Positions 53,612 through 64,000 of a stretch of 64,000 nt of DNA are shown here, piece after piece. The DNA lies in assembly GCA_902571525.1 (NCBI GenBank), contig CACGCL010000002.1:1-64000 (forward strand). Reading direction: 5' to 3'. The position numbers were made by a program, and so were the translations under genes. Under the pieces are notes generated by a model. It was not told where the DNA came from. It saw only the letters and a list, made by a program, of their open reading frames with translations, and did no database searches. Position 1 is the first letter of the stretch, and the number at the start of each line of letters is the position of its first letter. The stretch is from an uncultured Pelagibacteraceae bacterium (GTDB lineage Bacteria; Pseudomonadota; Alphaproteobacteria; Pelagibacterales; Pelagibacteraceae).

Positions 53612-54708
53612 TTAATAATCTCTTGTTTAACAATTTTTATATCAAATCCCTCTAGACCTACAACTTTTTTTGGAGATCTTGTAACTAAAATCATATTTTT
53701 TATTTTTAATGATTTTATTATTTGTGCACCTATGCCGTAATTTCTTATCAATTGATCTGGACTCTTTTTAATTTTCTCTGATTTTAAGTCACGTAAAGTT
53801 GCTGATACTGACTTGATGTTAGTATCTCTAATAAATATTAGAACACAATTATTAAATTTTTGAAAGTATTTTAAAGTTTTGCTGAATGAATTTGGTAGAT
53901 TTTTTCCCATAAGGTAGTTTTCAACAATATTAGAAGATATAACTCTAACTCTAATATTTTTATTAGATTTGATTTTACCCTTTATTAAAGCAAAATTTTC
54001 AGACCCATCTAATAAATTTTCGAATACCTTAATTGAGAATTTTTGATTATTTATCACTATTTTATCTTTTTTCTTTAATCTGATTAATTTTTCATTTTTA
54101 AACCTATACGATATTAAGTCCTCAATTTTACCAATTTTTAGCTTATGCTTTTTTGCAAAATCAAAGAGTTCTTTTCCTTTTGCCATAACTCCATTATCAT
54201 TCATTATTTCACATATAACTGCTGATGGGTTTTTATTTGCTAGTTTAGAAATATCAACAGATGCTTCTGTATGACCCGCTCTGACTAATACACCACCCTC
54301 TTTAGATATAATTGGAAAAATATGTCCCGGAGAGACAATTTCTTCTTTCTTAACTTTATTCTTAATAGCTGTTTTAATTGTTTTGGACCTATCTTTTGCT
54401 GAAATACCTGTGGTAACACCTTTTCTTGCTTCAATCGAAACTGTAAAAGCAGTTTGATTTCTTGAATTATTTATTGGTGACATTAATGATAAATTTAATT
54501 TTTTTGCTTGCTTGTCTGTAATAGCTAAACAAATTAATCCTCTACCATATCTAGCCATAAAATTTATTTTATTAGATGATATATTTGATGCAGGAACGAC
54601 TAAATCTCCCTCATTTTCACGATTTTCATCATCAACAAGGACATACATTTCACCTTTTTTTGCAGATCTTATAATTTTATCTATTGGAGTATAATTACTT
54701 TTTACCAT
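53608..54708 (-). CDS. ribB: 3,4-dihydroxy-2-butanone-4-phosphate synthase with degenerate RibA-like C-terminal domain
   Basis: [56 protein letters not shown]-term lacks the GTP cyclohydrolase II zinc Cys cluster. Confidence 0.93.
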   Translation of the reverse strand: MVKSNYTPIDKIIRSAKKGEMYVLVDDENRENEGDLVVPASNISSNKINFMARYGRGLICLAITDKQAKKLNLSLMSPINNSRNQTAFTVSIEARKGVTTGISAKDRSKTIKTAIKNKVKKEEIVSPGHIFPIISKEGGVLVRAGHTEASVDISKLANKNPSAVICEIMNDNGVMAKGKELFDFAKKHKLKIGKIEDLISYRFKNEKLIRLKKKDKIVINNQKFSIKVFENLLDGSENFALIKGKIKSNKNIRVRVISSNIVENYLMGKNLPNSFSKTLKYFQKFNNCVLIFIRDTNIKSVSATLRDLKSEKIKKSPDQLIRNYGIGAQIIKSLKIKNMILVTRSPKKVVGLEGFDIKIVKQEIIK

Positions 54709-55285
54709 AATGTTTTTTTATATATTTTGATAAGATATCAATTTCAACATTGACAATTTGTCCCTTTTTAAGATCTGATAAATTTGTAAGCTTCAAACTG
54801 TGAGGAATTAACCATACTTGAAATCCTTTTTTTGTAATCTTGGATATTGTTAAAGATACACCATTTAACAAAATAGATGCTTTAGGAATTAAATATGGTA
54901 AATTTTTTTTATCAATTATGAAATCATATATTCTAGATTTTCCCTTATAAATTATTTTGTTTACTTTTGATGTGCAGTCAACATGACCTTGACATAAATG
55001 ACCTGAAATTTTATGACCATATTTTAAGGGTAATTCAAGATTTATCTTGTCACCTATTGATATGTTCTTAAATTTAGATCTATTCATTGTCTCTTTTAAT
55101 AAATAAAATTCCATTACTTTATTCTTGAGAGAGATCATTGTTAAGCAAACACCATCACAACATATTGAAACACCCAGGTCTTTTTTTTTTAATTTTAGGT
55201 TACTTTTAACAAAAATATTTACACCCTTAGCGCTTGTTTTAATTTTATTTATAATTCCTTTATTAAAAATAATACCATTAAACAT
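54695..55285 (-). CDS. ribE: Riboflavin synthase alpha chain
   Basis: MFNGII...GVSICCDGVCLTMI; GHLCQGHVDC; LNGVSLTISK. Confidence 0.95.
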   Translation of the reverse strand: MFNGIIFNKGIINKIKTSAKGVNIFVKSNLKLKKKDLGVSICCDGVCLTMISLKNKVMEFYLLKETMNRSKFKNISIGDKINLELPLKYGHKISGHLCQGHVDCTSKVNKIIYKGKSRIYDFIIDKKNLPYLIPKASILLNGVSLTISKITKKGFQVWLIPHSLKLTNLSDLKKGQIVNVEIDILSKYIKKHYGKK

Positions 55286-55287
55286 AA

Positions 55288-56370
55288 TTATCTGTAATTA
55301 ATAATTTTATCCTCATTTAGATTAACATTTAAATTCTTTTTGATTTTAAACTTTTTATTTAATTGATTAATTATTTCTTTTATCTCCAATTGTCCATTTG
55401 TTTTTAAGTTTTTGCCACTTTTAAACAAAAAAAATTGATTAATATGTTTTTTTTGTATTAAAGATTTAGTTAATTCTTTACCACCTTCTATTAAAAGATA
55501 ATTTATATTTAATTTAAATAATTTTTTTTTAATTTCTGTGAAATCCAAATTATTTTGATTATCCAAATTAACTTTAAAAAATTTTATCTTATTCTTTTTA
55601 AGTATTGATAATTTTTTTTTATTTGAAAAATTATAAAAAAAGATACATTTTTTATTTTCTTTTTTAAAAATATTAAGATTTTTTTTATAATTTAGGTTTT
55701 TATCTAAAATAATTTTTATAGGTGAATGATCTTCTAAACCTTTAATTCTACAATCCAAAAAAGGATTATCTTTATTTAAAGTTTTAGAGGAAATTAATAT
55801 TGCATTATTTTTATATCTTAATAAGTGTGATGTTTGACGAGATAATTCATTAGTAATATTTTTATTTTTTTTTGAATAAATATAATAGTCGTTAGAACAA
55901 GCTAATTTAGCAGTGATATAAGGAAATTTTTTTTTTCTGATATAAAAATAACTTTTGTAAAAATCTGTAATCTCTTTCATTTGAATTTGTTTTGTAGAAA
56001 CATTGTATTTACATAGAGTTTTTTTTAATTTATTGGCCGTTCTTTTATCAATATCATTAGATCCATATACAATTTTTGATATTTTTTTTTTAATGATTAA
56101 ATCAGTACAAGGTGGTGTTTTTCCGTGATGCGTGCAAGGTTCTAAAGTTACGTACATGGTTGAATCTTTTAGATCACTTTTATTTGCAAGACGTATTGCA
56201 TTGTCCTCTGCATGAGGTCTTCCACTAATAGAGGTTTTCGAGAGTGATAAAATCTTATTATTTTTAACTATAATGCAACCAACAGAAGGATTTTCGTTAG
56301 TCATGCCCTCATTCTGTTTGGCCAAATTAAGAGCTAATTTAAGGTAAAATTTATCGTTTTTTGAAGACAT
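55288..56370 (-). CDS. ribD: Bifunctional pyrimidine deaminase/reductase RibD
   Basis: [43 protein letters not shown]. Confidence 0.95.
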   Translation of the reverse strand: MSSKNDKFYLKLALNLAKQNEGMTNENPSVGCIIVKNNKILSLSKTSISGRPHAEDNAIRLANKSDLKDSTMYVTLEPCTHHGKTPPCTDLIIKKKISKIVYGSNDIDKRTANKLKKTLCKYNVSTKQIQMKEITDFYKSYFYIRKKKFPYITAKLACSNDYYIYSKKNKNITNELSRQTSHLLRYKNNAILISSKTLNKDNPFLDCRIKGLEDHSPIKIILDKNLNYKKNLNIFKKENKKCIFFYNFSNKKKLSILKKNKIKFFKVNLDNQNNLDFTEIKKKLFKLNINYLLIEGGKELTKSLIQKKHINQFFLFKSGKNLKTNGQLEIKEIINQLNKKFKIKKNLNVNLNEDKIINYR

Positions 56371-56812
56371 CTATCTTGTCTACAAATTGAACAAAATCTT
56401 TTTCTTCTCTGAAATTTCTATATACAGATGCAAATCTAACGTAAGCTACTGGATCTAAGTTTTTAAGACCATCCATTACCATAGTTCCTATTGTGGTAGA
56501 TGATATCTCACTTTGACCAATTTCTTCTAAAGAATTTGATATTTTAGTTATAAATTTTTCGACCGTATCACTATCTATTGGTCTTTTCTTTAATGCTATG
56601 TATATTGACTTAGAGAGCTTCTCCCTATCAAAAGGGGACTTTCTTCCGTTTTTTTTTACAATGATGAGTTCTCTTATCTGAATTCTTTCAAATGTTGTGA
56701 ATCTCTCACCGCATGTAGTGCAAAGTCTTCTTCTCCTTATTGCAGTACCATCCTCTGTTGGTCTAGAATCCACAACTGAAGTTTCACCTTTTTTTTCACA
56801 GGGACAGATCAT
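56351..56812 (-). CDS. nrdR: Transcriptional repressor NrdR
   Basis: CP-x-C type zinc ribbon ([44 protein letters not shown]) plus ATP-cone. Confidence 0.96.
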   Translation of the reverse strand: MICPCEKKGETSVVDSRPTEDGTAIRRRRLCTTCGERFTTFERIQIRELIIVKKNGRKSPFDREKLSKSIYIALKKRPIDSDTVEKFITKISNSLEEIGQSEISSTTIGTMVMDGLKNLDPVAYVRFASVYRNFREEKDFVQFVDKIDVFKKR

Positions 56813-56817
56813 TGATG

Positions 56818-58128
56818 TTATTTTAAATTTTTATAAATTGGAAACTTAGAGCAAAGTTCAATAACTTGTTTTCTCACCTCATTTTCAACTTTACTATTAC
56901 CCACTTGACTAGTCGATAATCCTTTAATCACTTTAGTAATCAAATTACCTACTAATTTAAATTCCTCTAAACCAAAACCTCTTGTTGTTGCAGCTTGGGT
57001 ACCTAATCTAATTCCAGATGTAATCATAGGGCTTTCTGTATCAAAAGGTATTCCATTTTTATTACAAGTTATATTTGCTCTACACAAACTATCTGCTGCC
57101 ATATTACCTTTTACATTAAATGGACGTAAATCAACTAACATTAGATGCGTGTCAGTACCCCCAGAGTAAATCTTAAATCCATTATTTTTTAATGTTTCAG
57201 CTAACATTTTAGCATTTGCAAGGACGTTTGATATATAATTTCTAAATTCTGGTTTTAATGCTTCCAAAAAACCGACAGCTTTTGCAGCTATAACATGCAT
57301 TAATGGACCGCCTTGATATCCAGGAAAAACAGCAGAATTAAATTTTTTTGATAAGTCTTCTCTATTTGTTAAAATTATTCCGCCTCTTGCACTTCTAAAA
57401 ACTTTATGAGTTGTTGATGTTACTACATCTGCGTGGTCAACTGGATTTGGATAACCTTTACCGGCAACCAATCCAGAGAAATGTGCCATGTCTACCATTA
57501 AATATGCTCCAATTTTTTCTGCGATCTGTTTAAATTTTTTAAAATCTATAACTCTAGAATAAGCGCTTCCTCCTGCAATTATTAACTTAGGTTTATGTTC
57601 CATGGCTTTATTTTCAATATCTTTGTAATCAAGTAATTCAGTTTCCTTGTCTACTTCATAACTTATTGCATTAAACCATTTACCAGAAACGGATGCCTTT
57701 GAACCATGAGTTAAATGTCCTCCAGAATTCAAGCTCATACCCAATATTGTATCTCCTGGCTTTAATAAAGCTAAAAAAACTGCACCATTCGCTTGAGCAC
57801 CTGAATGAGGTTGTACATTTGCAAATTTACAATCAAATAATTTTTTAACTCTTTCAATAGCTAAGGTCTCAGCTACATCAACATGATCACATCCATTGTA
57901 ATATCTTTTTCCGGGATAACCTTCGGCATATTTGTTTGTTAAGACAGATCCTTGGGCTTGTAACAATGCATTTGAAACTATATTTTCAGATGCTATTAAC
58001 TCTATATGTTCTTGTTGTCTTAAAAGTTCTTCATTAATTGCCTTATAAATTTCAGGATCTGATGCAGAAAGATTGTTTTCAAAAAAATTTTGAAAATCTG
58101 TATTTATGTAATTTTTTTCACTCGACAT
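56818..58128 (-). CDS. glyA: Serine hydroxymethyltransferase
   Basis: [50 protein letters not shown]. Confidence 0.98.
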   Translation of the reverse strand: MSSEKNYINTDFQNFFENNLSASDPEIYKAINEELLRQQEHIELIASENIVSNALLQAQGSVLTNKYAEGYPGKRYYNGCDHVDVAETLAIERVKKLFDCKFANVQPHSGAQANGAVFLALLKPGDTILGMSLNSGGHLTHGSKASVSGKWFNAISYEVDKETELLDYKDIENKAMEHKPKLIIAGGSAYSRVIDFKKFKQIAEKIGAYLMVDMAHFSGLVAGKGYPNPVDHADVVTSTTHKVFRSARGGIILTNREDLSKKFNSAVFPGYQGGPLMHVIAAKAVGFLEALKPEFRNYISNVLANAKMLAETLKNNGFKIYSGGTDTHLMLVDLRPFNVKGNMAADSLCRANITCNKNGIPFDTESPMITSGIRLGTQAATTRGFGLEEFKLVGNLITKVIKGLSTSQVGNSKVENEVRKQVIELCSKFPIYKNLK

Positions 58129-58133
58129 AATAT

Positions 58134-58556
58134 TTAAATAATTTTAATCCTCCTTAAGTGTCTACCACCTTCAAATTTAGTTTTCAAAAAAATATTAATT
58201 AATTTAATAGCTAAATTTTTACTAGTTAACCTAGATCCTACTGTAATAATATTTGCATTATTATGCAATCTAGATAATTTCGTATTTTTCACATTGTAAC
58301 ACACGGCTGCCCTTATATTCTTTACTTTATTTGCTGCCATCGCCATACCAGTTCCTGATCCACATACCAATATCCCAAAATATGACTTATTTTTACACAC
58401 TTTTTTTGCTACTTTCTTTGCGAAGATTGGGTAGTCTACAGAGTTATCATTGTAAGGTCCTAAATTTGTAATTTTATATTTCCCCTTATTTAGATAATTA
58501 ATTATTTCATTTTTTAAATTAAATCCTGCATGATCTGAAGAAATAAAAATTTTCAA
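58134..58556 (-). CDS. rpiB: Ribose-5-phosphate isomerase B
   Basis: [43 protein letters not shown]. Confidence 0.95.
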   Translation of the reverse strand: MKIFISSDHAGFNLKNEIINYLNKGKYKITNLGPYNDNSVDYPIFAKKVAKKVCKNKSYFGILVCGSGTGMAMAANKVKNIRAAVCYNVKNTKLSRLHNNANIITVGSRLTSKNLAIKLINIFLKTKFEGGRHLRRIKII

Positions 58557-58557
58557 T

Positions 58558-59148
58558 TTAATTAAATTTGTAATTTAAAACACATGCTACTAAATGAACT
58601 CTGTTTTCCTCTCCACCATTAAAAGCATTGTGATATTTTCTATTATTTGTAATCCAAACTGAACCATCTGCTGGCATATGTTTAGCAACATTATCTATGA
58701 CCATAATAGAACCTGGATTTGTTATTATAGGAATATGTAATCTTGGTTCTGGATCTCTATGCCAACTTAATGTAGATCTTGGTTTTTTAAGTAAAATTCT
58801 CACACGACCAATTTTATAATTTTTTTGTAAAGTCTCAACCACTTCCTTAAAATATGTATCCTTAAAATCCTTAATAAATTCTGAATAAGAGGCCTCATCG
58901 ATCATTTGATCTCGAACAACTTCTTTCCCGGTTTGATCTGGCTTAGTCCAAAAAACACCCCTTGCTTTATTACCTTTAATAGAGTCTGGGTCCCCGGGTA
59001 TTTGTGTCAATGAAATAGCCCCAAAATTAGACACACCTTCAACTCCCTGAAAATCTTTAATCTTTAATATTTGTTGATAAGCTTCTTTAAGTTTTTCAAT
59101 ATTAAATTTGATATCTTGTTTTTGGAAATCATTAAATGATAGTGACAT
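58558..59148 (-). CDS. Aspartyl/asparaginyl beta-hydroxylase-like Fe(II)/2OG oxygenase
   Basis: STLSWHRDPEPRLHIPIITN and YHNAFNGGEENRVHLVACV (HxD...H, R). Confidence 0.85.
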   Translation of the reverse strand: MSLSFNDFQKQDIKFNIEKLKEAYQQILKIKDFQGVEGVSNFGAISLTQIPGDPDSIKGNKARGVFWTKPDQTGKEVVRDQMIDEASYSEFIKDFKDTYFKEVVETLQKNYKIGRVRILLKKPRSTLSWHRDPEPRLHIPIITNPGSIMVIDNVAKHMPADGSVWITNNRKYHNAFNGGEENRVHLVACVLNYKFN

Positions 59149-59216
59149 AGTAACTTTTTTATTAATAGCTTATAGACTATATTTATATATATTACTATTG
59201 TCGCATATATTTAACA

Positions 59217-60209
59217 ATGATTATCACTGGAAAATACCCAAAATTAAGGTTGAGAAGATCGCGAATAGAAGATTGGTCTAGAAGACTTGTTAGAGAAAAT
59301 ACTCTCTCCGGGAGCGATTTTGTTTTACCTATTTTTCTTACAGAAGGTAGAAATAAAAAGAATGAGATAAAGTCTATGAAAGGTGTTTACAAGTACAGTG
59401 TTGATAATTTATCTAGAATCATTGATCGAGCACTCAGAAATAAAATTCCCATGATAGCACTTTTCCCTAACACTAATAAAAAATTAAAAGATGCTTATGG
59501 CACAGAAGCTTTAAATGAAAATAACTTAATATCTAAAGCAATAATAACAATAAAAAAAAAATACAAAAATAAAATAGGAATTATGTGTGATGTTGCACTA
59601 GATCCTTATACGTCTCATGGTCATGATGGATTGATTAATAAAAAAGAAATTTTAAATGACAAAACAATAAAGATTTTAATTAAACAATCTTTATTACAAG
59701 CACAAATGGGATGTGACGTAATAGCACCCTCAGATATGATGGACGGGAGAATCGGTGAGATTAGAAATGAATTAGACAAAAATGGATATGAAAAAATTCA
59801 AATTCTTTCTTATGCTATAAAATATTCCTCTTCTTTTTATGGGCCCTTTAGAGATGCCGTTGGTTCAAAAAATTCATTAAAAGGAAATAAAAAAACATAT
59901 CAGATGGATTATGGTAATGTAGATGAAGCCATAAGAGAGGTGGCCCTAGATATAAAAGAAGGTGCTGACATGGTTATGGTGAAACCAGGATTACCTTATA
60001 TTGATATAATAAAAGAGGTTAAAAATAATTTCAAAATACCAGTGATAGCCTATCAAGTTTCTGGGGAATATAGCTTATTATCAAATGCTATTAAAAATAA
60101 AATCTTAACAAAAGATTCAATATATGAAACACTTCTTTCATTTAAAAGAGCTGGTGCTAATGCAATAATTAGTTATTATGCTGATTATATTGACAAAATT
60201 CTCAAATAG
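59217..60209 (+). CDS. hemB: Delta-aminolevulinic acid dehydratase (porphobilinogen synthase)
   Basis: RLRRSRIEDWSRRLVRE, CDVALDPYTSHGHDGL, IAPSDMMDGRIG, MVKPGLPYIDII. Confidence 0.97.
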   Translation: MIITGKYPKLRLRRSRIEDWSRRLVRENTLSGSDFVLPIFLTEGRNKKNEIKSMKGVYKYSVDNLSRIIDRALRNKIPMIALFPNTNKKLKDAYGTEALNENNLISKAIITIKKKYKNKIGIMCDVALDPYTSHGHDGLINKKEILNDKTIKILIKQSLLQAQMGCDVIAPSDMMDGRIGEIRNELDKNGYEKIQILSYAIKYSSSFYGPFRDAVGSKNSLKGNKKTYQMDYGNVDEAIREVALDIKEGADMVMVKPGLPYIDIIKEVKNNFKIPVIAYQVSGEYSLLSNAIKNKILTKDSIYETLLSFKRAGANAIISYYADYIDKILK

Positions 60210-60890
60210 TCACTTAAAATAATTAATAAAGTTTTGTCTAGATTGAGGAAAATTAATATTGTTTGGTATAAATATATTTTTTTTCATGTATTCACTTAAT
60301 AAAGTTAAAGAGTCAAAAATATCTCTATCGGTTATATTTTCATAAATATCGTCTATTAAAAAATTAGGTACATTTAATTTTTTTAAGGAAGTTTCTATAT
60401 AATATCTTTTATGATTTTTGATAGTTTCACATTTACAAAATTCTATAATATTTAAATCAAATCCAATATATTTTAACAATTTAAGTTCCCAATAAATATA
60501 ATCAGTTTTCCAATTTTTATTATTTAAAAGTGAATAAAAACTATCTATTAAATTGTAAATTCTTGAATTTTGTTCCCCATCTACTGTTAAAATATTTATC
60601 AATTCTAAAGTAGAAACAATACAATTAAGCTTTATTTTTTCAGAAAAAAATTCAGAGATACGAGGTTTTATAATTTCAACTTTAAAATAACCAAGCACAT
60701 TGTTATTTTTTGAATGATATTCTAGATATAGTTCATTACCTTTTTGTAAATAACTTTTAAGCCTTTTAGATGTAGCACCATAAATAATACCTGAGCACTT
60801 TCCATGTTTTTGTGTATAAAAGTTTACGATAATTGAATTTTCTTGAAAAGGAATTTTAGATAACAAGTATCCACTATCTGACCAAATCAT
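60210..60890 (-). CDS. recO: DNA repair protein RecO
   Basis: GYLLSKIPFQENSIIVNFYTQKHGKCSGIIYGA; operon with rnc/lepB. Confidence 0.9.
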   Translation of the reverse strand: MIWSDSGYLLSKIPFQENSIIVNFYTQKHGKCSGIIYGATSKRLKSYLQKGNELYLEYHSKNNNVLGYFKVEIIKPRISEFFSEKIKLNCIVSTLELINILTVDGEQNSRIYNLIDSFYSLLNNKNWKTDYIYWELKLLKYIGFDLNIIEFCKCETIKNHKRYYIETSLKKLNVPNFLIDDIYENITDRDIFDSLTLLSEYMKKNIFIPNNINFPQSRQNFINYFK

Positions 60891-61552
60891 TTTAATTTTA
60901 AAATTCCTAAAAGTTTTTTTGCGGCTAATTGTTCAGCCTGTTTTTTTGAATTAGCTGATGCAATAACACTTTTTGAGTCTTTAATCTTGACAGAAACTTT
61001 AATCAAAGGCTTATGCCTAGGACCTTTATTATCTATCAAATTATAAGAAGGTAAAGATTTATGAATTTTTAGAGAATATTCTTGTAATTTTGTTTTAGAG
61101 TCTCTTTCAGATACAAGACTTTCATTTAGATATTTTCGCCAGTTCTTTATTATAAATTTTTCCACAACATCTAATCCTTGATCTAGATAAATACATCCGA
61201 TTATTGACTCTAAACAATCTGATAAAACTTTTTTTTCTACATTTATATTATTTTTAGAGTCTTTTAATAAAATATAATCTTGAAGGTTTATGTCATTTGC
61301 AATTTTTGCACATTGATTTCTGTTAACAAGTGACGCTAATTTCTTATCTAAATCACCTTCTTTATCATTAGGAAAAAATTTCAGTAGATTTTGAGAGATA
61401 ATTAGACCCAATACTCTGTCACCTAAAAATTCTAGTTTTTCATTATTATCAATCCGATTATAACTTTTGTGAGTAAATCCTTTTAACAATAACTTTTGAT
61501 TTTTGAAATTAATTCCTATTTTTTTTTGAAAATTGATTAAATTGTTATTCAT
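60887..61552 (-). CDS. rnc: Ribonuclease III
   Basis: LLKGFTHKSYN...NEKLEFLGDRVLGLIIS; ESIIGCIYLDQG; C-term dsRBD. Confidence 0.97.
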   Translation of the reverse strand: MNNNLINFQKKIGINFKNQKLLLKGFTHKSYNRIDNNEKLEFLGDRVLGLIISQNLLKFFPNDKEGDLDKKLASLVNRNQCAKIANDINLQDYILLKDSKNNINVEKKVLSDCLESIIGCIYLDQGLDVVEKFIIKNWRKYLNESLVSERDSKTKLQEYSLKIHKSLPSYNLIDNKGPRHKPLIKVSVKIKDSKSVIASANSKKQAEQLAAKKLLGILKLK

Positions 61553-62280
61553 TAATTAATTTTTTTAAAAAATCTTTCTACCCTTAAAATATTCTTCCAA
61601 TTCATAAAATTAAAAATACTACCTTGTTTAATATTAGTTGAAAAAAAAATAAATTGCGCTTTACCTACTAAATTATTTTTATGAACAAATCCAACACTAG
61701 ATAAAAATCTACTATCTTTTGAACAATCTCTATTATCACCAAGAAAGAAGTAATGTTCTTTTGGCACTATGAATTCGTCGGAATTTTGATAACTTCCGTT
61801 ATTAAAATATGTGGTTAAATATTCCTTTTTATTTAATAATATTTCCTTGAAAACAGTAGTATCTACATTTGTTTCTCCACAGTAAATTTTGGACTTATAA
61901 TTAATTTTAGACTTTAGAATTTCGACGTTATTCAAATATAAGTTACCATCAATAAATTGAATTTTATCACCAGGGAGGCCAATTAACCTTTTAATATAAT
62001 CTGTTCTATTATCTGCTGGGGTTTTAAATACAATTACATCACCACGCGCTGGATCAGAAAAGAAAATCCTATTTTTAATGGGTCCTAAACTAAAAGGAAA
62101 AGAATGTTTACTATAACCATAAGATAATTTTGTGACAAACAATCTATCACCTACTAATAATGAGGGTTCCATGGATGATGATGGAATATAAAACGGTTGT
62201 AAAAGTAAAGATCTTATTAAAACAGCTATAACTAGAGCATAAAATATAGTTTTTAAATTTTCAATAATAATTTTTTTCAT
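61552..62280 (-). CDS. lepB: Signal peptidase I
   Basis: FYIPSSSMEPSLLVGDRLFVTKLSYGYS, DYIKRLIGLPGDKI, FLGDNRDCSKDSR. Confidence 0.97.
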   Translation of the reverse strand: MKKIIIENLKTIFYALVIAVLIRSLLLQPFYIPSSSMEPSLLVGDRLFVTKLSYGYSKHSFPFSLGPIKNRIFFSDPARGDVIVFKTPADNRTDYIKRLIGLPGDKIQFIDGNLYLNNVEILKSKINYKSKIYCGETNVDTTVFKEILLNKKEYLTTYFNNGSYQNSDEFIVPKEHYFFLGDNRDCSKDSRFLSSVGFVHKNNLVGKAQFIFFSTNIKQGSIFNFMNWKNILRVERFFKKIN

Positions 62281-62666
62281 TTTAATTTTTGTAAAATTAC
62301 ATAAGAGATTGAATGTTGTTTTTCATCTGATAATGACAAATGAGCTTTAAATTTATTTAAATTATATTTTCTTTTAAGTAAATTTTTTAACTTTTGATTA
62401 AATAGAAAATATGGTTTTCCTTTTTTATCATTTAAAATTGATATATCTGTAAAACATAAATTATCTCTAAATCCACTTCCTAAAGATTTAACGAAAGCTT
62501 CTTTTGCAGAAAACCTCTTTGATAAAAAGAGGACTTTATTTTTTTTTTTTTTAAAAACTCGATACTCTTTTGAACTACAAATCCTGTTTATAAATGATTT
62601 ATCATTTAATAATTTTTTAAAACGTTTATTTTCAATAATATCTACTCCTATACCAAATATTTTCAT
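62277..62666 (-). CDS. acpS: Holo-[acyl-carrier-protein] synthase
   Basis: GIGVDIIENKRFKKL, RFSAKEAFVKSLGSGF, HLSLSDEKQHSISYVI. Confidence 0.95.
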   Translation of the reverse strand: MKIFGIGVDIIENKRFKKLLNDKSFINRICSSKEYRVFKKKKNKVLFLSKRFSAKEAFVKSLGSGFRDNLCFTDISILNDKKGKPYFLFNQKLKNLLKRKYNLNKFKAHLSLSDEKQHSISYVILQKLK

Positions 62667-63379
62667 TTATTTAATATCTTTATAAAATTTTGTATTACTT
62701 TTGATATACCAATTTTAGTACTTTCTCCTATGATGAAATGTCCAATATTGTATTCGGTGATATAAGGAATTTTGCACAAAATTTTTGTAGTTTTATAATC
62801 TAAACCATGCCCAGCGTGTATTTCAATATTATTAATTAATCCGAATTTAGAACACTTCTTTATTTTAATAAGTTCTCTCTTAAAATTTTTATTATTCTTA
62901 ACAAGCCTAGATATTTTCCCAGTATGCAATTCAACACACTTTGTGCCAATTTTTTTAGAGAGCACTATATTACTTATTGATGGATCTATGAATAAACTAG
63001 TTCGAATTTTTTTTTGATTTAGTTTTTCTACAATCATTTTAATTATCTTATAATTTTTCTTTAAATTTAAACCGCCCTCAGTAGTGATTTCATCTCTTTT
63101 TTCTGGAACCAAACAAACAAATTTTGGATTATTTTTAATTGCTATATTCATCATTTTTAAATTTGCAGCCATTTCCATATTAATAGTAAATTTTTTTTTA
63201 CATAAATCAGATAAATCTTGATCATTTATATGTCTTCTATCTTCTCTCAAATGAACTGTGATAGAATCTGCTCTTGAGTTTTTAACTAGATTTGCAATTT
63301 CGATAATATTAGGATGACTTTCTCCTCGAGCATTTCTTAATGTAGCAATATGATCAATGTTAATACCAAGTTTTTTCAT
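62663..63379 (-). CDS. pdxJ: Pyridoxine 5'-phosphate synthase
   Basis: LGINIDHIATLRNARGESHPN, VHLREDRRHINDQD, IEIHAGHGLDY, YNIGHFIIGES. Confidence 0.97.
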   Translation of the reverse strand: MKKLGINIDHIATLRNARGESHPNIIEIANLVKNSRADSITVHLREDRRHINDQDLSDLCKKKFTINMEMAANLKMMNIAIKNNPKFVCLVPEKRDEITTEGGLNLKKNYKIIKMIVEKLNQKKIRTSLFIDPSISNIVLSKKIGTKCVELHTGKISRLVKNNKNFKRELIKIKKCSKFGLINNIEIHAGHGLDYKTTKILCKIPYITEYNIGHFIIGESTKIGISKVIQNFIKILNK

Positions 63380-63957
63380 CGTATAAATCTACTGCCAGGT
63401 TTTGTAATAGGTATCTTTTTAAGTTGATCAGGAAGATTTCTTTTATTGTAAGTTGGAATTTTTAATTCTACTTGAGATATTATTTTATTTTTAATCTTTT
63501 TATCATTAGATCTGTCTATCAAACAAGCAAAACCAACTAATTTAGCCTTGAATTTTTTTACAAGTTTCAAACATTCTAAACTTGATTTACCAGTCGTGAT
63601 TACATCCTCAACAATTAATACTCTTAAATTTTTCTTTATCGAAAAGCCTCTTCTTAAAGTAAATTTTTTATTAACTCTTTCACAAAAAATTGTTTCTATA
63701 GAAAGTATTCTGCCTATTTCGTAACCTACGATAATACCACCCATTGCAGGAGAAAGAATTAAATCTATTTTTTTTAATTTTTTTTTTATTTTAATGGCCA
63801 GTGAATTTACGAATTTTTTTGAAATTTTTGGTTGACTCAATAATTTTGCACATTGTACATAGTGAGCTGAATGTAAACCTGAAGATAGAACAAAATGACC
63901 TTCTAATAGAGCATTAGTTTTTTTTAAGACCTTTAAAGAATTTTTTAAAGAAAGCAT
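63376..63957 (-). CDS. pyrE: Orotate phosphoribosyltransferase
   Basis: GHFVLSSGLHSAHYVQCAKL, SPAMGGIIVGYEIGR, VLIVEDVITTGKSSLE. Confidence 0.96.
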   Translation of the reverse strand: MLSLKNSLKVLKKTNALLEGHFVLSSGLHSAHYVQCAKLLSQPKISKKFVNSLAIKIKKKLKKIDLILSPAMGGIIVGYEIGRILSIETIFCERVNKKFTLRRGFSIKKNLRVLIVEDVITTGKSSLECLKLVKKFKAKLVGFACLIDRSNDKKIKNKIISQVELKIPTYNKRNLPDQLKKIPITKPGSRFIR

Positions 63958-63970
63958 ATTTTTTACTAGT

Positions 63971-64000
63971 ATGTCTAATTATTTTAAACTTGTACTGTCT
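63971..64000 (+). CDS. Possible start of a plus-strand CDS running off the window (MSNYFKLVLS...)
   Basis: ATG with open frame to window end, divergent from pyrE; too short to identify. Confidence 0.3.
   Translation, partial: MSNYFKLVLS

Overview
This 64 kb window is AT-rich and densely packed with housekeeping genes. Gene content and order (serS-yajC-secDF, uvrA/ssb/gyrA/coaD, a riboflavin/nusB/thiL run, pyrE-pdxJ-acpS-lepB-rnc-recO) look like a streamlined alphaproteobacterium of the SAR11/Pelagibacterales type. Most of it is ordinary core genome: about 60 CDS, four tRNAs (Lys-TTT, Ser-TGA, Pro-TGG, Glu-TTC), two surface-glycan gene clusters and one lone tyrosine recombinase. I found no CRISPR array, rRNA operon, prophage or IS element. 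The points most worth a second look are: (1) a ~185-bp GC-rich (~53% by hand count) block at ~36597-36785 with several hairpins and a possible H-type pseudoknot, lying between a short alkyltransferase-like gene and the recombinase, which I could not match to any RNA family I know; (2) a SAM-II/SAM-V-like riboswitch upstream of metY; (3) metG split into two frames at a 9-A homopolymer; (4) two small ORFs missing from the ORF track, a 56-aa lipoprotein between argC and hom and a 25-aa hydrophobic peptide before a DUF502 gene; (5) CDSs that start 2-3 nt after the CCA of a tRNA, so tRNA processing would leave near-leaderless mRNAs; (6) dyad repeats flanking the recombinase promoter region. All calls were made by eye from the sequence and the supplied ORFs; no searches or folding were run.
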